This document shows positions 27,528 through 35,422 of a DNA stretch of 64,000 nucleotides, piece after piece. Under the pieces are notes generated by a model that did not search any database, was not told the origin of the DNA, and saw only the letters and a program-made list of their open reading frames with translations. Within the stretch, counting starts at the first letter, position 1. Every line of letters starts with the position of its first letter. A program made the position numbers and the translations under genes. Where the stretch lies: assembly GCF_000422845.1 (NCBI RefSeq), contig NZ_AUGV01000009.1:162132-226131 (forward strand), in the 5' to 3' direction. This stretch comes from Oceanobacter kriegii DSM 6294. Its GTDB lineage: Bacteria > Pseudomonadota > Gammaproteobacteria > Pseudomonadales > Oceanobacteraceae.

Positions 27528-29156
27528 CTATTTTTGTGGATTCATGACCGGGTTGTAGACCATGCGGGTCCACCACTGGCGCTTGTTGGCGTCGGGATCG
27601 AAGATCAGTGACGTCTCGCTATCCAGTCGCAGCATGGGTCGCATGCCTTCGTTATAGAGTGGCCACCGTAGCGCGGAGGTATTCGGGCCAGGTGCAGGGG
27701 TTCCGTAGTGGATGAAGTTGATCACCCGTGAGCAGAACTCGTTGGACAGACGTTCGCGCTCAATACGTTTTTCCTCGCTGTCGGCGGTGCCAATGGAATC
27801 CGCCGCGGCCTTGTCGTTGGGACGGCCAAAGAAGAATGGCAGCTCCGCCGAGTGCATGGCCTTGAGGGTATCGTTCACTTCCCAGTCGAAGCGGTACATC
27901 CACACCTTGTTACCGCGTCTTACCAGCTCTTCAGCAAACCAGGTTTGCGGGAATACAAAGCCGCAGTCGCTCATGATGGTGACGGCCAGTTCGCCTTCAC
28001 TCATATCCGGGTGAAACTTGCGATAGGCTTCAACCATTTCGGCTTTTGGCTTGTCGCCAAGGTTGCCGAAGTTGTCGACCATTTTCTGCGCTGGCCAGTT
28101 GAGCATGTCTTCTTCCATGATCAACCACAGGCCGGCTTCGTAGTTGGTGTAGCCAATCATCACGTCGATGCCGTCGACCATACCATTACGAATGGCGCGG
28201 AACGGTTCGTGCGGGGCAAAGCTGCCATCGTCGCAGGGGTAGAACATGCCGTCGAGGTCGAAGATCAGATCGGCGTCAGCGCTGTTTTCACTCAGACGCT
28301 TGAACAGCTCGTTGGCCGGGGCGTCGCGCAGCGCAGCGAAGTCCGGGTAATCCAGCCGCTCAAGCAGCTCACGGGCAATGCGCTGGGAGTAGCGTTTGTC
28401 GTGACGGGACATGCGATCCACGTTCTCGCCAAAGCCGCATGGCCCTTTGACGTTACTCATGATGATGGCGCGCTTGATGCGACCTTTCAGCTTGCCACTG
28501 GCCAACAGCCAGCTGATGTCCATGCCACCGGCGGATTCGCCGGCCAGGGTGATGTTATCCGGGTCGGCACCAAAGGCTTCGGCGTTGTTGATGATCCATT
28601 CCACCGCCATCAGCTGATCGCGCAGACCATTACAGGAAGAGCCCCGGTATTCGTCGCCACCCAGTTCGCTGACGTCCATAAATCCCAGTGGCCCAAGGCG
28701 GTAATTCAACGAGGCAAACACCAGATTGCCCTTGGCCGCCAGCGCAGCACCGTTGTACATGCCGCTGCGGCTGCCTTCCAGGTGGTTGGCGCCACCATGA
28801 ATCCAGATAAACAGCGGGCGCTTGCCGATCATTGGCTGGTTCGGCTTCCAGACGTTGACGGTCAGGCTGTCTTCCGAACCCAGGTAGCACTGGCCTTTTG
28901 GCAGTGGCTCATCGATGAAGTCGTTCATCGGAATATCCGGCCAGGTCACCTGCATGGACGCCGGACTGAAGCGGATAGCTTCGCGGGTTTCGGTCCATGG
29001 TTTCACCGGCACGGTGGGTTTGAAGCGAAGTTCACCAATCGGTGGCTGGGCATAGGGAATGCCCAGGTAAGCAGACAAATCCTCGTCCTGCAGTACACGG
29101 CCAACGACTGGGCCGGACGTGGTGTTCACTACGTCGGCATATTGTATTTCAGACAT
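27528..29156 (-). CDS. Type-B carboxylesterase
   Basis: A 542-residue alpha/beta hydrolase of the carboxylesterase/cholinesterase family. Visible features are the oxyanion-hole region FIWIHGGANHLEGS, the nucleophile elbow ITLAGESAGGMD (serine of GESAGG) and the preceding NYRLGPLGF motif. No signal peptide is seen, so it should be cytoplasmic. Such enzymes hydrolyse short esters or amides. It lies between a putative porin and the binding protein of a polyamine-type importer, all on one strand, which suggests it acts on the imported compound; its true substrate is unknown. Confidence 0.88.
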   Translation of the reverse strand: MSEIQYADVVNTTSGPVVGRVLQDEDLSAYLGIPYAQPPIGELRFKPTVPVKPWTETREAIRFSPASMQVTWPDIPMNDFIDEPLPKGQCYLGSEDSLTVNVWKPNQPMIGKRPLFIWIHGGANHLEGSRSGMYNGAALAAKGNLVFASLNYRLGPLGFMDVSELGGDEYRGSSCNGLRDQLMAVEWIINNAEAFGADPDNITLAGESAGGMDISWLLASGKLKGRIKRAIIMSNVKGPCGFGENVDRMSRHDKRYSQRIARELLERLDYPDFAALRDAPANELFKRLSENSADADLIFDLDGMFYPCDDGSFAPHEPFRAIRNGMVDGIDVMIGYTNYEAGLWLIMEEDMLNWPAQKMVDNFGNLGDKPKAEMVEAYRKFHPDMSEGELAVTIMSDCGFVFPQTWFAEELVRRGNKVWMYRFDWEVNDTLKAMHSAELPFFFGRPNDKAAADSIGTADSEEKRIERERLSNEFCSRVINFIHYGTPAPGPNTSALRWPLYNEGMRPMLRLDSETSLIFDPDANKRQWWTRMVYNPVMNPQK

Positions 29157-29278
29157 ACGTTCCTCAATTCACAGGGCAAGCCGCTCCCCCCGTCAGGCCA
29201 GATGGTTACTGGCACGGTGGCAGTCACAGTGATGGTCACTGGCAGGGGAATGGCGCGCGGCGTTGCCGTTATCTGCGA

Positions 29279-29295
29279 GCGGGGCTAACCCCCGC
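29279..29295 (-). terminator. Small hairpin after the binding-protein gene
   Basis: GCGGGG (29279-29284) and CCCCGC (29290-29295) with a 5-base loop, 15 bp after the solute-binding protein stop. There is no T-run; it may protect or attenuate the transcript. Confidence 0.4.
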
Positions 29296-29309
29296 GGTCA
29301 GGTTTCAGG

Positions 29310-30410
29310 TTATTCGGCGCTGCGGAATTGCGCCCATTTACGGTTAAGGTAGCGGCTGTTGCGGTCGGTCTGGGCCGAACCGGAGAACAGCTTGGCCATG
29401 ACCTCGGCGGGTGGATACAGGATGTCGCTGTTGGCCATTTCGTCTGGCAGCAGTTCACGGGCACCCATCACCGGGGTCGGGAAGCCGGTTTGCTTCGACA
29501 TATAGGCAGCCACTTCCGGCTCCAGCATGTAGTTCATAAAGGCATTGGCGGCTTGCGGATTAGCGGTGCCTTTCGGAATGGCGATGGTGGTCAGCCAGGC
29601 CATCGAGCCTTCTTGCGGAATCACGTAGTCCAGCTGCACGCCGTTGTTAACGCGGTCGGCGTTCATCTGGGCGCGGATCACATCACCGGACCAGCCCAGT
29701 GCTGCACAGATCGCACCGTTGGCCAGTTCAGAGCCGTATTTACCGGCGTCGAGGAATACATACGGACGGATCTTGTAGAGAGTTTCCATCACGGTATCGA
29801 CGGTTTGCTTGTCGAGGTTGGTTGGGTCGAGGCCCAGATAATTGGCAACCACAGGCACCACGTCGGTGGCGGAATCGACCATATAAAAGCCGCACTGTGA
29901 CAGCTTGCTGGCGTATTCCGGCTTGAAGAACAGATCCCAGCTGTTGAGCGGGGCGTTATCCATTTGCTGGCTGATCATGGCCTTGTTGAGACCCATACCG
30001 GTGGTGCCCCAAGCGGCAATGGAGGCATATTCCAGCGTCGGATCGGCTACTTGCAGCAGCTTCAGGACGTCGGGGTCGACCTTGCTCATGTTCGGAACCT
30101 GCTTGGGGTCGTACTTCTGCATTGCGCCAACCTTGATCTCGCGTTGCAGGAATGGCACCGCCGTCGGGATGGCAATGTCGTAGCCCTTGGCCCCAGCCAG
30201 CAACTTGGTTTCCAGCATTTCGTCGGAGTCGTAGTTGTCTTCCCGCACCTGATAGCCGGTTTGTTCAGTGAAGTCACCGAGGACCTTGCTGTCGAAAATG
30301 CCTGCCCAGGTATAAAGGTGCAGTTCCTGCTCCGCTGCGTTGACTGTGGTGGCGGCAACCAGCGCGGATGCCAGCAGCAGGGAGGATGTCGCGGTGTTCA
30401 GTACGTTCAT
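29310..30410 (-). CDS. Polyamine-type periplasmic solute-binding protein (PotF/PotD-like)
   Basis: A 366-residue binding protein with signal peptide (MNVLNTATSSLLLASALVAATTVNA). The mature start EQELHLYTWAGIFDSKVLGDFTEQTGYQV resembles PotF/SpuD proteins (usually LHVYNWSDY...). Other family stretches are GAKGYDIAIPTAVPFLQREI and GDVIRAQMNADRVNNGVQLDYVIPQEGS. The usual NWSDY is YTWAG here, so ligand preference may differ from putrescine or spermidine. It is separated from the permease operon by the porin and esterase genes but is the only binding protein nearby. Confidence 0.88.
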   Translation of the reverse strand: MNVLNTATSSLLLASALVAATTVNAAEQELHLYTWAGIFDSKVLGDFTEQTGYQVREDNYDSDEMLETKLLAGAKGYDIAIPTAVPFLQREIKVGAMQKYDPKQVPNMSKVDPDVLKLLQVADPTLEYASIAAWGTTGMGLNKAMISQQMDNAPLNSWDLFFKPEYASKLSQCGFYMVDSATDVVPVVANYLGLDPTNLDKQTVDTVMETLYKIRPYVFLDAGKYGSELANGAICAALGWSGDVIRAQMNADRVNNGVQLDYVIPQEGSMAWLTTIAIPKGTANPQAANAFMNYMLEPEVAAYMSKQTGFPTPVMGARELLPDEMANSDILYPPAEVMAKLFSGSAQTDRNSRYLNRKWAQFRSAE

Positions 30411-30444
30411 ATCAGCCTCGTTCCTTCGTTACAGGGTTGCCGTC

Positions 30445-30933
30445 TCAGGCACCAAAAACGCGGTGAATGGAAATAATCAGGTTGTGCTCGTCGTAGTCAT
30501 CAACGGTGCCGATGAAAACGTTGTTGTTGAGCCATTCGTACTTGCCCTTGGGGGCAAAAAAGCGCGGCGTGGTGCGCAGGTAATGACCGTCGGCGGAGTG
30601 GTCGTTGGCTTCCGCCTTGCGCCAGATACCGCGGTTATCGATGGCGATCACTACGCCGTCGTCGGTTTCCATGCGATACACCGCGTGTAATTCATGAACA
30701 CCGTCGCTGCGTTCCAGTGAAATATCGGCACCGCTCGGGATTACCCGACCAGTCAGGCCATCAGGGCCAATAAAACGGCCGCCAATAATGGGATAATTGC
30801 GGCGGAAACCATCGTGGGTTTCGCCAATGACTTCTTCTGCGCCAATTTCCACGTACAAGCGAAACGACAACTCCACTTCATAGCGGTGGGAGTCGTCCGC
30901 AGCGGTCAGGCGTTTTTCGATATCCGGGGTCAT
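30445..30933 (-). CDS. DUF3237 domain protein
   Basis: A 162-residue protein. The DUF3237 pattern is clear: GGRFIGPDGLTGRVIPSGADI, HAVYRMETDDGVVIAIDNRGIW, YLRTTPRFFAPKGKYEWLNNNVFIG. DUF3237 proteins are small beta-barrels found in catabolic and secondary-metabolism clusters, with no general function assigned. The ATG at 30933 is preferred to a GTG at 30948 because GGAAG lies about 9 bases before it. It is divergent from the TetR gene, sharing a 108-bp control region with two operator-like palindromes. Confidence 0.85.
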   Translation of the reverse strand: MTPDIEKRLTAADDSHRYEVELSFRLYVEIGAEEVIGETHDGFRRNYPIIGGRFIGPDGLTGRVIPSGADISLERSDGVHELHAVYRMETDDGVVIAIDNRGIWRKAEANDHSADGHYLRTTPRFFAPKGKYEWLNNNVFIGTVDDYDEHNLIISIHRVFGA

Positions 30934-30969
30934 TTGATAATCTTCCACGATCGATTAAAATTAAAAAGT

Positions 30970-31006
30970 AGAACCTGTTCTGGTTTTAAAAAGTAGAACA
31001 CATTCT
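30970..31006. promoter_or_regulatory. Two direct copies of a palindromic operator candidate
   Basis: AGAAC-CT-GTTCT (30970-30981) and AGAAC-AC-ATTCT (30995-31006) are both preceded by TTAAAAAGT and have centres 25 bp apart, close to the TetR start. A third member, AGAAT-AC-ATTCT, is at 26039-26050 before the ABC operon. Likely binding sites of the TetR-family product encoded at 31042. Confidence 0.65.
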
Positions 31007-31041
31007 TTTTTTCGTAACAAGGCGGCAAAGCGGGACAAAAT

Positions 31042-31749
31042 ATGACGGCAGCACCAGGCAAGGTGGCCAAAGCTGACAAAGCAGGTCAAGAAAGCAGCAA
31101 TTCGGCAAAATCCGCCGCAGCCACCCCAAAAATGGGCAAACGCGAAGCCAATGCGCTGGCAATTCGTCGCAAGATTCTGGATGCAGCCCGTGAGTTGATT
31201 TCAGGAGAAGGCTACGAAGCGGCGACCATTACCCGCATTCGCAAGCAAGCCGGGGTATCGATCGCGACCTTCTATAATTACTTCGAATCCAAGCAGTCGG
31301 TGCTGCTCGGTTTGCTCGACGATGAGCAACAGAATTCGGTAGAAGCCGTGGCCAGTGCCACCCAGGCCAATATTGAAGATCCTGTCGACTTTATGCTCAG
31401 CATCATTCTGGCGGCACTGCAGCCAGCCGATGAGACGCTGGATAAAGTGCTGTGGCGGGAGATTCTGGCGGCGTCGTTACTGCTACAGAACGACGAGGAA
31501 CGGGTCGAAGGGCTGGGTTCCGAACGGGCCTTTTACAGCCAGCAGACGGTGGTCGCTATGCAACGACTGATAGACAGCGGTAGCCTCAAGGCAGAGTGTC
31601 CGCTCGACAAGATCGCCGACATCCTGTTCTGTATTACTGCGCACGAGTTTCAGGAATACGTCAGCGGCCAATACGAAGGCAGCGTGACGCTGGAAGGTCA
31701 TTTGCGCTCGATGCTGGAAACCCTGATCGGTCCCTGGCTGATCAAATAG
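31042..31749 (+). CDS. TetR-family transcriptional regulator
   Basis: A 235-residue repressor-type protein. After a lysine/serine/alanine-rich N-terminal tail of about 33 residues, the TetR helix-turn-helix is evident: RRKILDAARELISGEGYEAATITRIRKQAGVSIATFYNYFESKQSVLLGLL. The C-terminal ligand-binding region is helical and unassigned. It is divergent from the DUF3237 gene with two palindromes between them, the usual arrangement for an autoregulated TetR protein. The ligand is probably the compound handled by the neighbouring transporter and hydrolase genes (inference). Confidence 0.92.
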   Translation: MTAAPGKVAKADKAGQESSNSAKSAAATPKMGKREANALAIRRKILDAARELISGEGYEAATITRIRKQAGVSIATFYNYFESKQSVLLGLLDDEQQNSVEAVASATQANIEDPVDFMLSIILAALQPADETLDKVLWREILAASLLLQNDEERVEGLGSERAFYSQQTVVAMQRLIDSGSLKAECPLDKIADILFCITAHEFQEYVSGQYEGSVTLEGHLRSMLETLIGPWLIK

Positions 31750-31802
31750 TCCGCCAAATAGCGCGGGCTAAAATCCCACCGCCATTAAAAGGGGAGTTGT
31801 CG

Positions 31803-32939
31803 ATGTTTATTGAATCCCTGTTGCCGGATCTCTACGGAGCTGCCCAGCAGCCACAGCAATGGCTGCCAGTACTGGATCAGCTGAAACAGCAGGCCGGTGC
31901 TGCCAATGTGGCGGTGCAGTTGTTCCAGCGCAATGGCGATCGCCTGACCGAAACCTGGACTGCCCGCGACAGCGCCTCGACCGACATGTCGGAGTGGCAC
32001 GATCAGGTGGTCAACAACGCCGACAATCCGCGTCTTGATGCCAGCTATCTGGTCGACCTGCCGCCGGTGGTGGTGTATCACGAACCGGACAGCAGCCCCC
32101 ACGAACCGGAAGACTTCCGCTTGCTGCGCGAGCGGCTTGCGATGATCGGGCTGGGGCGCTCAATCAGTGTCACCATGGATCTTGGTGCCGACAGTTACCT
32201 CAGCATGATTCTGCATCGACCGCTGGAGCGAAACATTTGCTTCGATACCGACACCGCGGAACTGTTAACCCGGCTGGCCCCGCACCTGCGCCAAACCGTC
32301 AGCCTGCAACAGCAGCTGGGTCAGTTACAGCAACAGCAGCAATTGCTGACAGGCACCCTCAACAGCATGAAATCCAACACCATTTTGCTGGCCTCGAATG
32401 GTCGGGTGGAGTGGTTCAATCAGGCCGCTTGCCAATTATTGGAACAATCGCCGTTATTGCAGCTGCAACATGGTCGGCTGCGTTGTCGTTACAACAGTGA
32501 TCAGCAGCGTTTGCAGCAACTGCTTGAGCGGGCAGCAACAATGGGAGAAGCAGAGGCAAAAGACAACTTCAGTCGTCTCGATGGCGGTGGCGGTGACCCT
32601 TTGTATGTGCGGGTGCGGCGACTGCCACAAACACCGTTGGCTTGTATCAGTAATGAACCGGTATTGCTGCTGAACCTGAGTGATGGTGATGATCTGGCGC
32701 TGAATCAGTCGGGTATCCAGCAAGATGTGATTTGCAGTGTGTTTGGTCTGACACCTGCCGAAGCCCGCTTGACCGAGTCGCTCTGTCATGGTTTCAGCCT
32801 GCAGGATCATGCCGATTTGTATCAGGTCAGTGTGGGCACCTGCCGCATTCAACTGAAAAGTATTTTTTTCAAACTGGGCATCAACCGGCAAGCCGATCTG
32901 GTCAGTCTGATTACCCGCACGGTGGCAGCTCTGGGTTAA
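31803..32939 (+). CDS. LuxR-type helix-turn-helix regulator
   Basis: A 378-residue protein whose last 65 residues form a LuxR/GerE helix-turn-helix (FGLTPAEARLTESLCHGFSLQDHADLYQVSVGTCRIQLKSIFFKLGINRQADLVSLI). The N-terminal 300 residues hold no clear enzyme motif; the middle part (SNTILLASNGRVEWFNQAACQLLEQ) is PAS-like. The ATG at 31803 has GGGGAG upstream; the ORF extends 69 codons into the TetR gene. It is 53 bp after the TetR gene on the same strand, so probably cotranscribed. It may activate the hydrolase gene that follows. Confidence 0.88.
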   Translation: MFIESLLPDLYGAAQQPQQWLPVLDQLKQQAGAANVAVQLFQRNGDRLTETWTARDSASTDMSEWHDQVVNNADNPRLDASYLVDLPPVVVYHEPDSSPHEPEDFRLLRERLAMIGLGRSISVTMDLGADSYLSMILHRPLERNICFDTDTAELLTRLAPHLRQTVSLQQQLGQLQQQQQLLTGTLNSMKSNTILLASNGRVEWFNQAACQLLEQSPLLQLQHGRLRCRYNSDQQRLQQLLERAATMGEAEAKDNFSRLDGGGGDPLYVRVRRLPQTPLACISNEPVLLLNLSDGDDLALNQSGIQQDVICSVFGLTPAEARLTESLCHGFSLQDHADLYQVSVGTCRIQLKSIFFKLGINRQADLVSLITRTVAALG

Positions 32940-33156
32940 TTGGCTGTCTGAATCTAACGGCCGTTACTTTTTTGCACGGCCCTTTTCCACTACCTTGCTC
33001 AATTCTTTGTCCAACTTTGGCAACTGGCTGTCAGGTCGTTTTAAGCCAGCGCTGTGCACATATCCCATTTGGGATAAGAGCTTGCGATAGTGGCTTTCTA
33101 ACATCGGTTCCAACGTTAACCCGCTGCCTCTGAAGGCGGCACGTATGGAGCTTCCC

Positions 33157-34395
33157 ATGCCGATCATCAATAGCAAACCCCTGCTCGGCGCTGCCGCTGC
33201 AGTTGCCTTGTCCCTGCCGGTTTACGGCGTTGAACTGAACCCGATTGTGGCCAGTATCGGTGCCGAATCCTCAGTGCCTGTCGCGATCCAGAATGCCCGC
33301 TGGCACATGAACGACAAGGGCGTAAATACTCTGACCTTCCGTTCCATGGATACCCTGTTCACTACCCGTAAAGTGGCTCGTTCCGGTCAGGTAACGCCAC
33401 TTGAGAAAAACGAACAGCCGCTCGACTTCAAGTACGAGTTCAATGGTCAGCAGCTGGACCCGGCCGATTTCCTCGACCGTACCTACACCAACGCCATGCT
33501 GATCATGAAAGACGACAAGATCGTTTACGAGAACTACCTCAACTACAGCAAGCCGGACACCACCTTTATGGGTTGGTCGATGACCAAATCCGTGGTTGCC
33601 ATTCTGGTCGGTATTGCGGTCGATAAAGGCCTGATCAAGGACATCGACGCCGACGTTACCAAGTACCTGCCTGAACTGAAAAAAGGCGCCTATAAGGGCG
33701 TGACCATCCGTCAGGTGCTGGAAATGCGTTCCGGTGTCGATTACGAGGAAAGCTACGACTTCGCCAAGCCGGGCATCGCAGCCACCAACCACGTAGAAGC
33801 CCTGGTCAAGAACGTGGTGCGTTTTGTGGATGTGGCCAAAACCATCAAGCGTGCCCACAAGCCGGGTGAAGTGTTTGCCTACAAAACCATTGATACCGCG
33901 GTACTGGGTTTGCTGCTGGAACGCGTAACCGGCCAGAAACTGGCGCACTTTATGGCCGAAAACCTGTGGGAACCATTAGGCGCAGAGCACGATGGCTTCT
34001 TCATCATGGACGGTGAGCCAGGTGTTGGTCGTGAATTCAGCGGTGCCGGTTTCAACGCCACCCTGCGCGACTTCGCCCGTTTCGGCAAAATGATGCTGCA
34101 CGGCGGTGAGATTGATGGTCGTCGTATCGTTTCTGAAGAATGGGTAAAAGCGGCATCCAAACCAGCCGGTGATGAACATGAAGTGGTGGATTACGGCTAC
34201 CAGTTCTGGACCGTATCTCACACACCAGCGTATTCCGCTATTGGTCTGCAGGGTCAGTTCGTGTTTGTTGATCCATCTACCAACACAGTGATCGTCAAGC
34301 TGAGCTACTTCCCGCTGGATGTGGATGAAGACATGCTGATGGGCGAAACCTTCGGCTTCTTTATGGCGGCTTCCCATTGGAAACCAGCCAAATAA
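33157..34395 (+). CDS. Exported beta-lactamase-fold serine hydrolase
   Basis: A 412-residue protein with a signal peptide (MPIINSKPLLGAAAAVALSLPVYG). It is of the class-C beta-lactamase/6-aminohexanoate-dimer-hydrolase/EstB superfamily: the catalytic S-x-x-K motif is S141-M-T-K144 (GWSMTKSV), followed by VTIRQVLEMRSGVDYEE. The second motif is Y-K-T in FAYKTIDTA, where Y-x-N or Y-S-N is commoner. The ATG at 33157 is preferred to 33145 because GGAG then sits 6 bases upstream and a signal peptide results. Members cleave esters, amides or D-peptides. It may process a compound in the periplasm before import. Confidence 0.85.
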   Translation: MPIINSKPLLGAAAAVALSLPVYGVELNPIVASIGAESSVPVAIQNARWHMNDKGVNTLTFRSMDTLFTTRKVARSGQVTPLEKNEQPLDFKYEFNGQQLDPADFLDRTYTNAMLIMKDDKIVYENYLNYSKPDTTFMGWSMTKSVVAILVGIAVDKGLIKDIDADVTKYLPELKKGAYKGVTIRQVLEMRSGVDYEESYDFAKPGIAATNHVEALVKNVVRFVDVAKTIKRAHKPGEVFAYKTIDTAVLGLLLERVTGQKLAHFMAENLWEPLGAEHDGFFIMDGEPGVGREFSGAGFNATLRDFARFGKMMLHGGEIDGRRIVSEEWVKAASKPAGDEHEVVDYGYQFWTVSHTPAYSAIGLQGQFVFVDPSTNTVIVKLSYFPLDVDEDMLMGETFGFFMAASHWKPAK

Positions 34396-34417
34396 GCATC
34401 GCTGACAGGCGATAGGT

Positions 34418-34460
34418 AAAACACCCGCTCCGGCTTCTCCGTCCGCAGCGGGTGTTTTTT
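34418..34460. terminator. Bidirectional terminator
   Basis: Stem ACACCCGCT (34421-34429) / AGCGGGTGT (34447-34455), with TTTTT on the right and AAA on the left. It serves the hydrolase gene (+) and the convergent methyltransferase gene (-). Confidence 0.85.
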
Positions 34461-35203
34461 CAACGACTCACTTCATACACCGCCATATTCACTGCCGATG
34501 CCAGGTTGAGCGATTCAATGGCGCCATTGCCGGCAATGGTGAAAGGGCTGACGTTGTAATCCTGCAGCTGTTCGCGTGGCACGCCGCGGGCTTCGTTGCC
34601 AAACAGGTAGGCATCAAAGCGTTGGAATACTGGTGAGCTGAGGGCATCGCCGTTCATGTCGAGGGTGGCGACGCGGTCGTGGCGTTGCATAAAGTCGTCC
34701 AGTGGCACGTCGAGTTCCATCGGCACATGGAAGATGGCACCCATGCTGGAGCGCACGACTTTGGCGTTGAACGGATCGACCGACTCCGGGCTCAGCACCA
34801 ATTGCCAGCCGCCAAACCAGGCCAGCGTGCGCAAAATGGTGCCCAGGTTGCCCGGGTCCTGTACTTCGTACAGGTAGAGGCTTTTCAGATTCTGGTCGGT
34901 TTTGCTGCGGGCCTGTTTTTGCGCTTGCTGCTGGGCCAGTTTGCGGGTTTCTGCCATTGGTACCACCGCCACCATGCCTTGCGGTGATTTGGTGTCAGAC
35001 AGCTGCGCCATCTGGCGTTCGCCAATCACGGTTTTGCGAAAGCGGGTGTCCCAGTTCTGGTTGGCTTCGGTAACAAAAATCTCCGCCTGGCTGATGGCGG
35101 TTTTTTCCAATTCCAGTAACAGGTGTTCGCCTTCGACCAGATAACAGCCGGTTTCGGTGCGGTATTTCTTCTGGTTCAGCTTTTTGGCGAGATCGACTTT
35201 CAT
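34460..35203 (-). CDS. SpoU/TrmH-family RNA 2'-O-methyltransferase
   Basis: A 247-residue SPOUT methyltransferase. Motifs are YEVQDPGNLGTILRTLAWFG (motif 1), YLFGNEARGVPREQL (motif 2) and IAGNGAIESLNLASAVNMAVYEV (motif 3, SAM-binding knot), preceded by an RNA-binding domain (YRTETGCYLVEGEHLLLELEKT). It methylates ribose in rRNA or tRNA; the exact nucleotide cannot be told. Motif 3 is usually IPM..IESLNVAVA and is slightly altered here (IAGNGAIESLNLASA). Stands alone between convergent and divergent neighbours. Confidence 0.9.
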   Translation of the reverse strand: MKVDLAKKLNQKKYRTETGCYLVEGEHLLLELEKTAISQAEIFVTEANQNWDTRFRKTVIGERQMAQLSDTKSPQGMVAVVPMAETRKLAQQQAQKQARSKTDQNLKSLYLYEVQDPGNLGTILRTLAWFGGWQLVLSPESVDPFNAKVVRSSMGAIFHVPMELDVPLDDFMQRHDRVATLDMNGDALSSPVFQRFDAYLFGNEARGVPREQLQDYNVSPFTIAGNGAIESLNLASAVNMAVYEVSR

Positions 35204-35422
35204 GCAGGTGTCCGGCTGGTTTTCAAGCCGCCATTGTACGTGTCGGGATTGTTAGCTCAAAGCCGCAAATCAACCGTGGAAACCGTAAAAGTTGGAATTA
35301 ACCCGCTAATCTGTTGCCCACACCCATTACACCCGTTCGTGAATGGGTCGTTGTTATTGCTCGTAAAAAACGTGCTGGTAGTGGCGGCTCTGGATCGGAC
35401 TGCAACCGCAGAGAGGATTACT

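Noticed and set aside
27852..29288. 478-codon plus-strand frame opposite the carboxylesterase
   Set aside because: Antisense shadow; the esterase has a clear catalytic serine motif and correct length.
32964..33176. 70-codon minus-strand frame before the exported hydrolase
   Set aside because: It overlaps the hydrolase start and its ribosome site and has no recognised motif. The basic C-terminus looks protein-like, so a small gene is not fully excluded.
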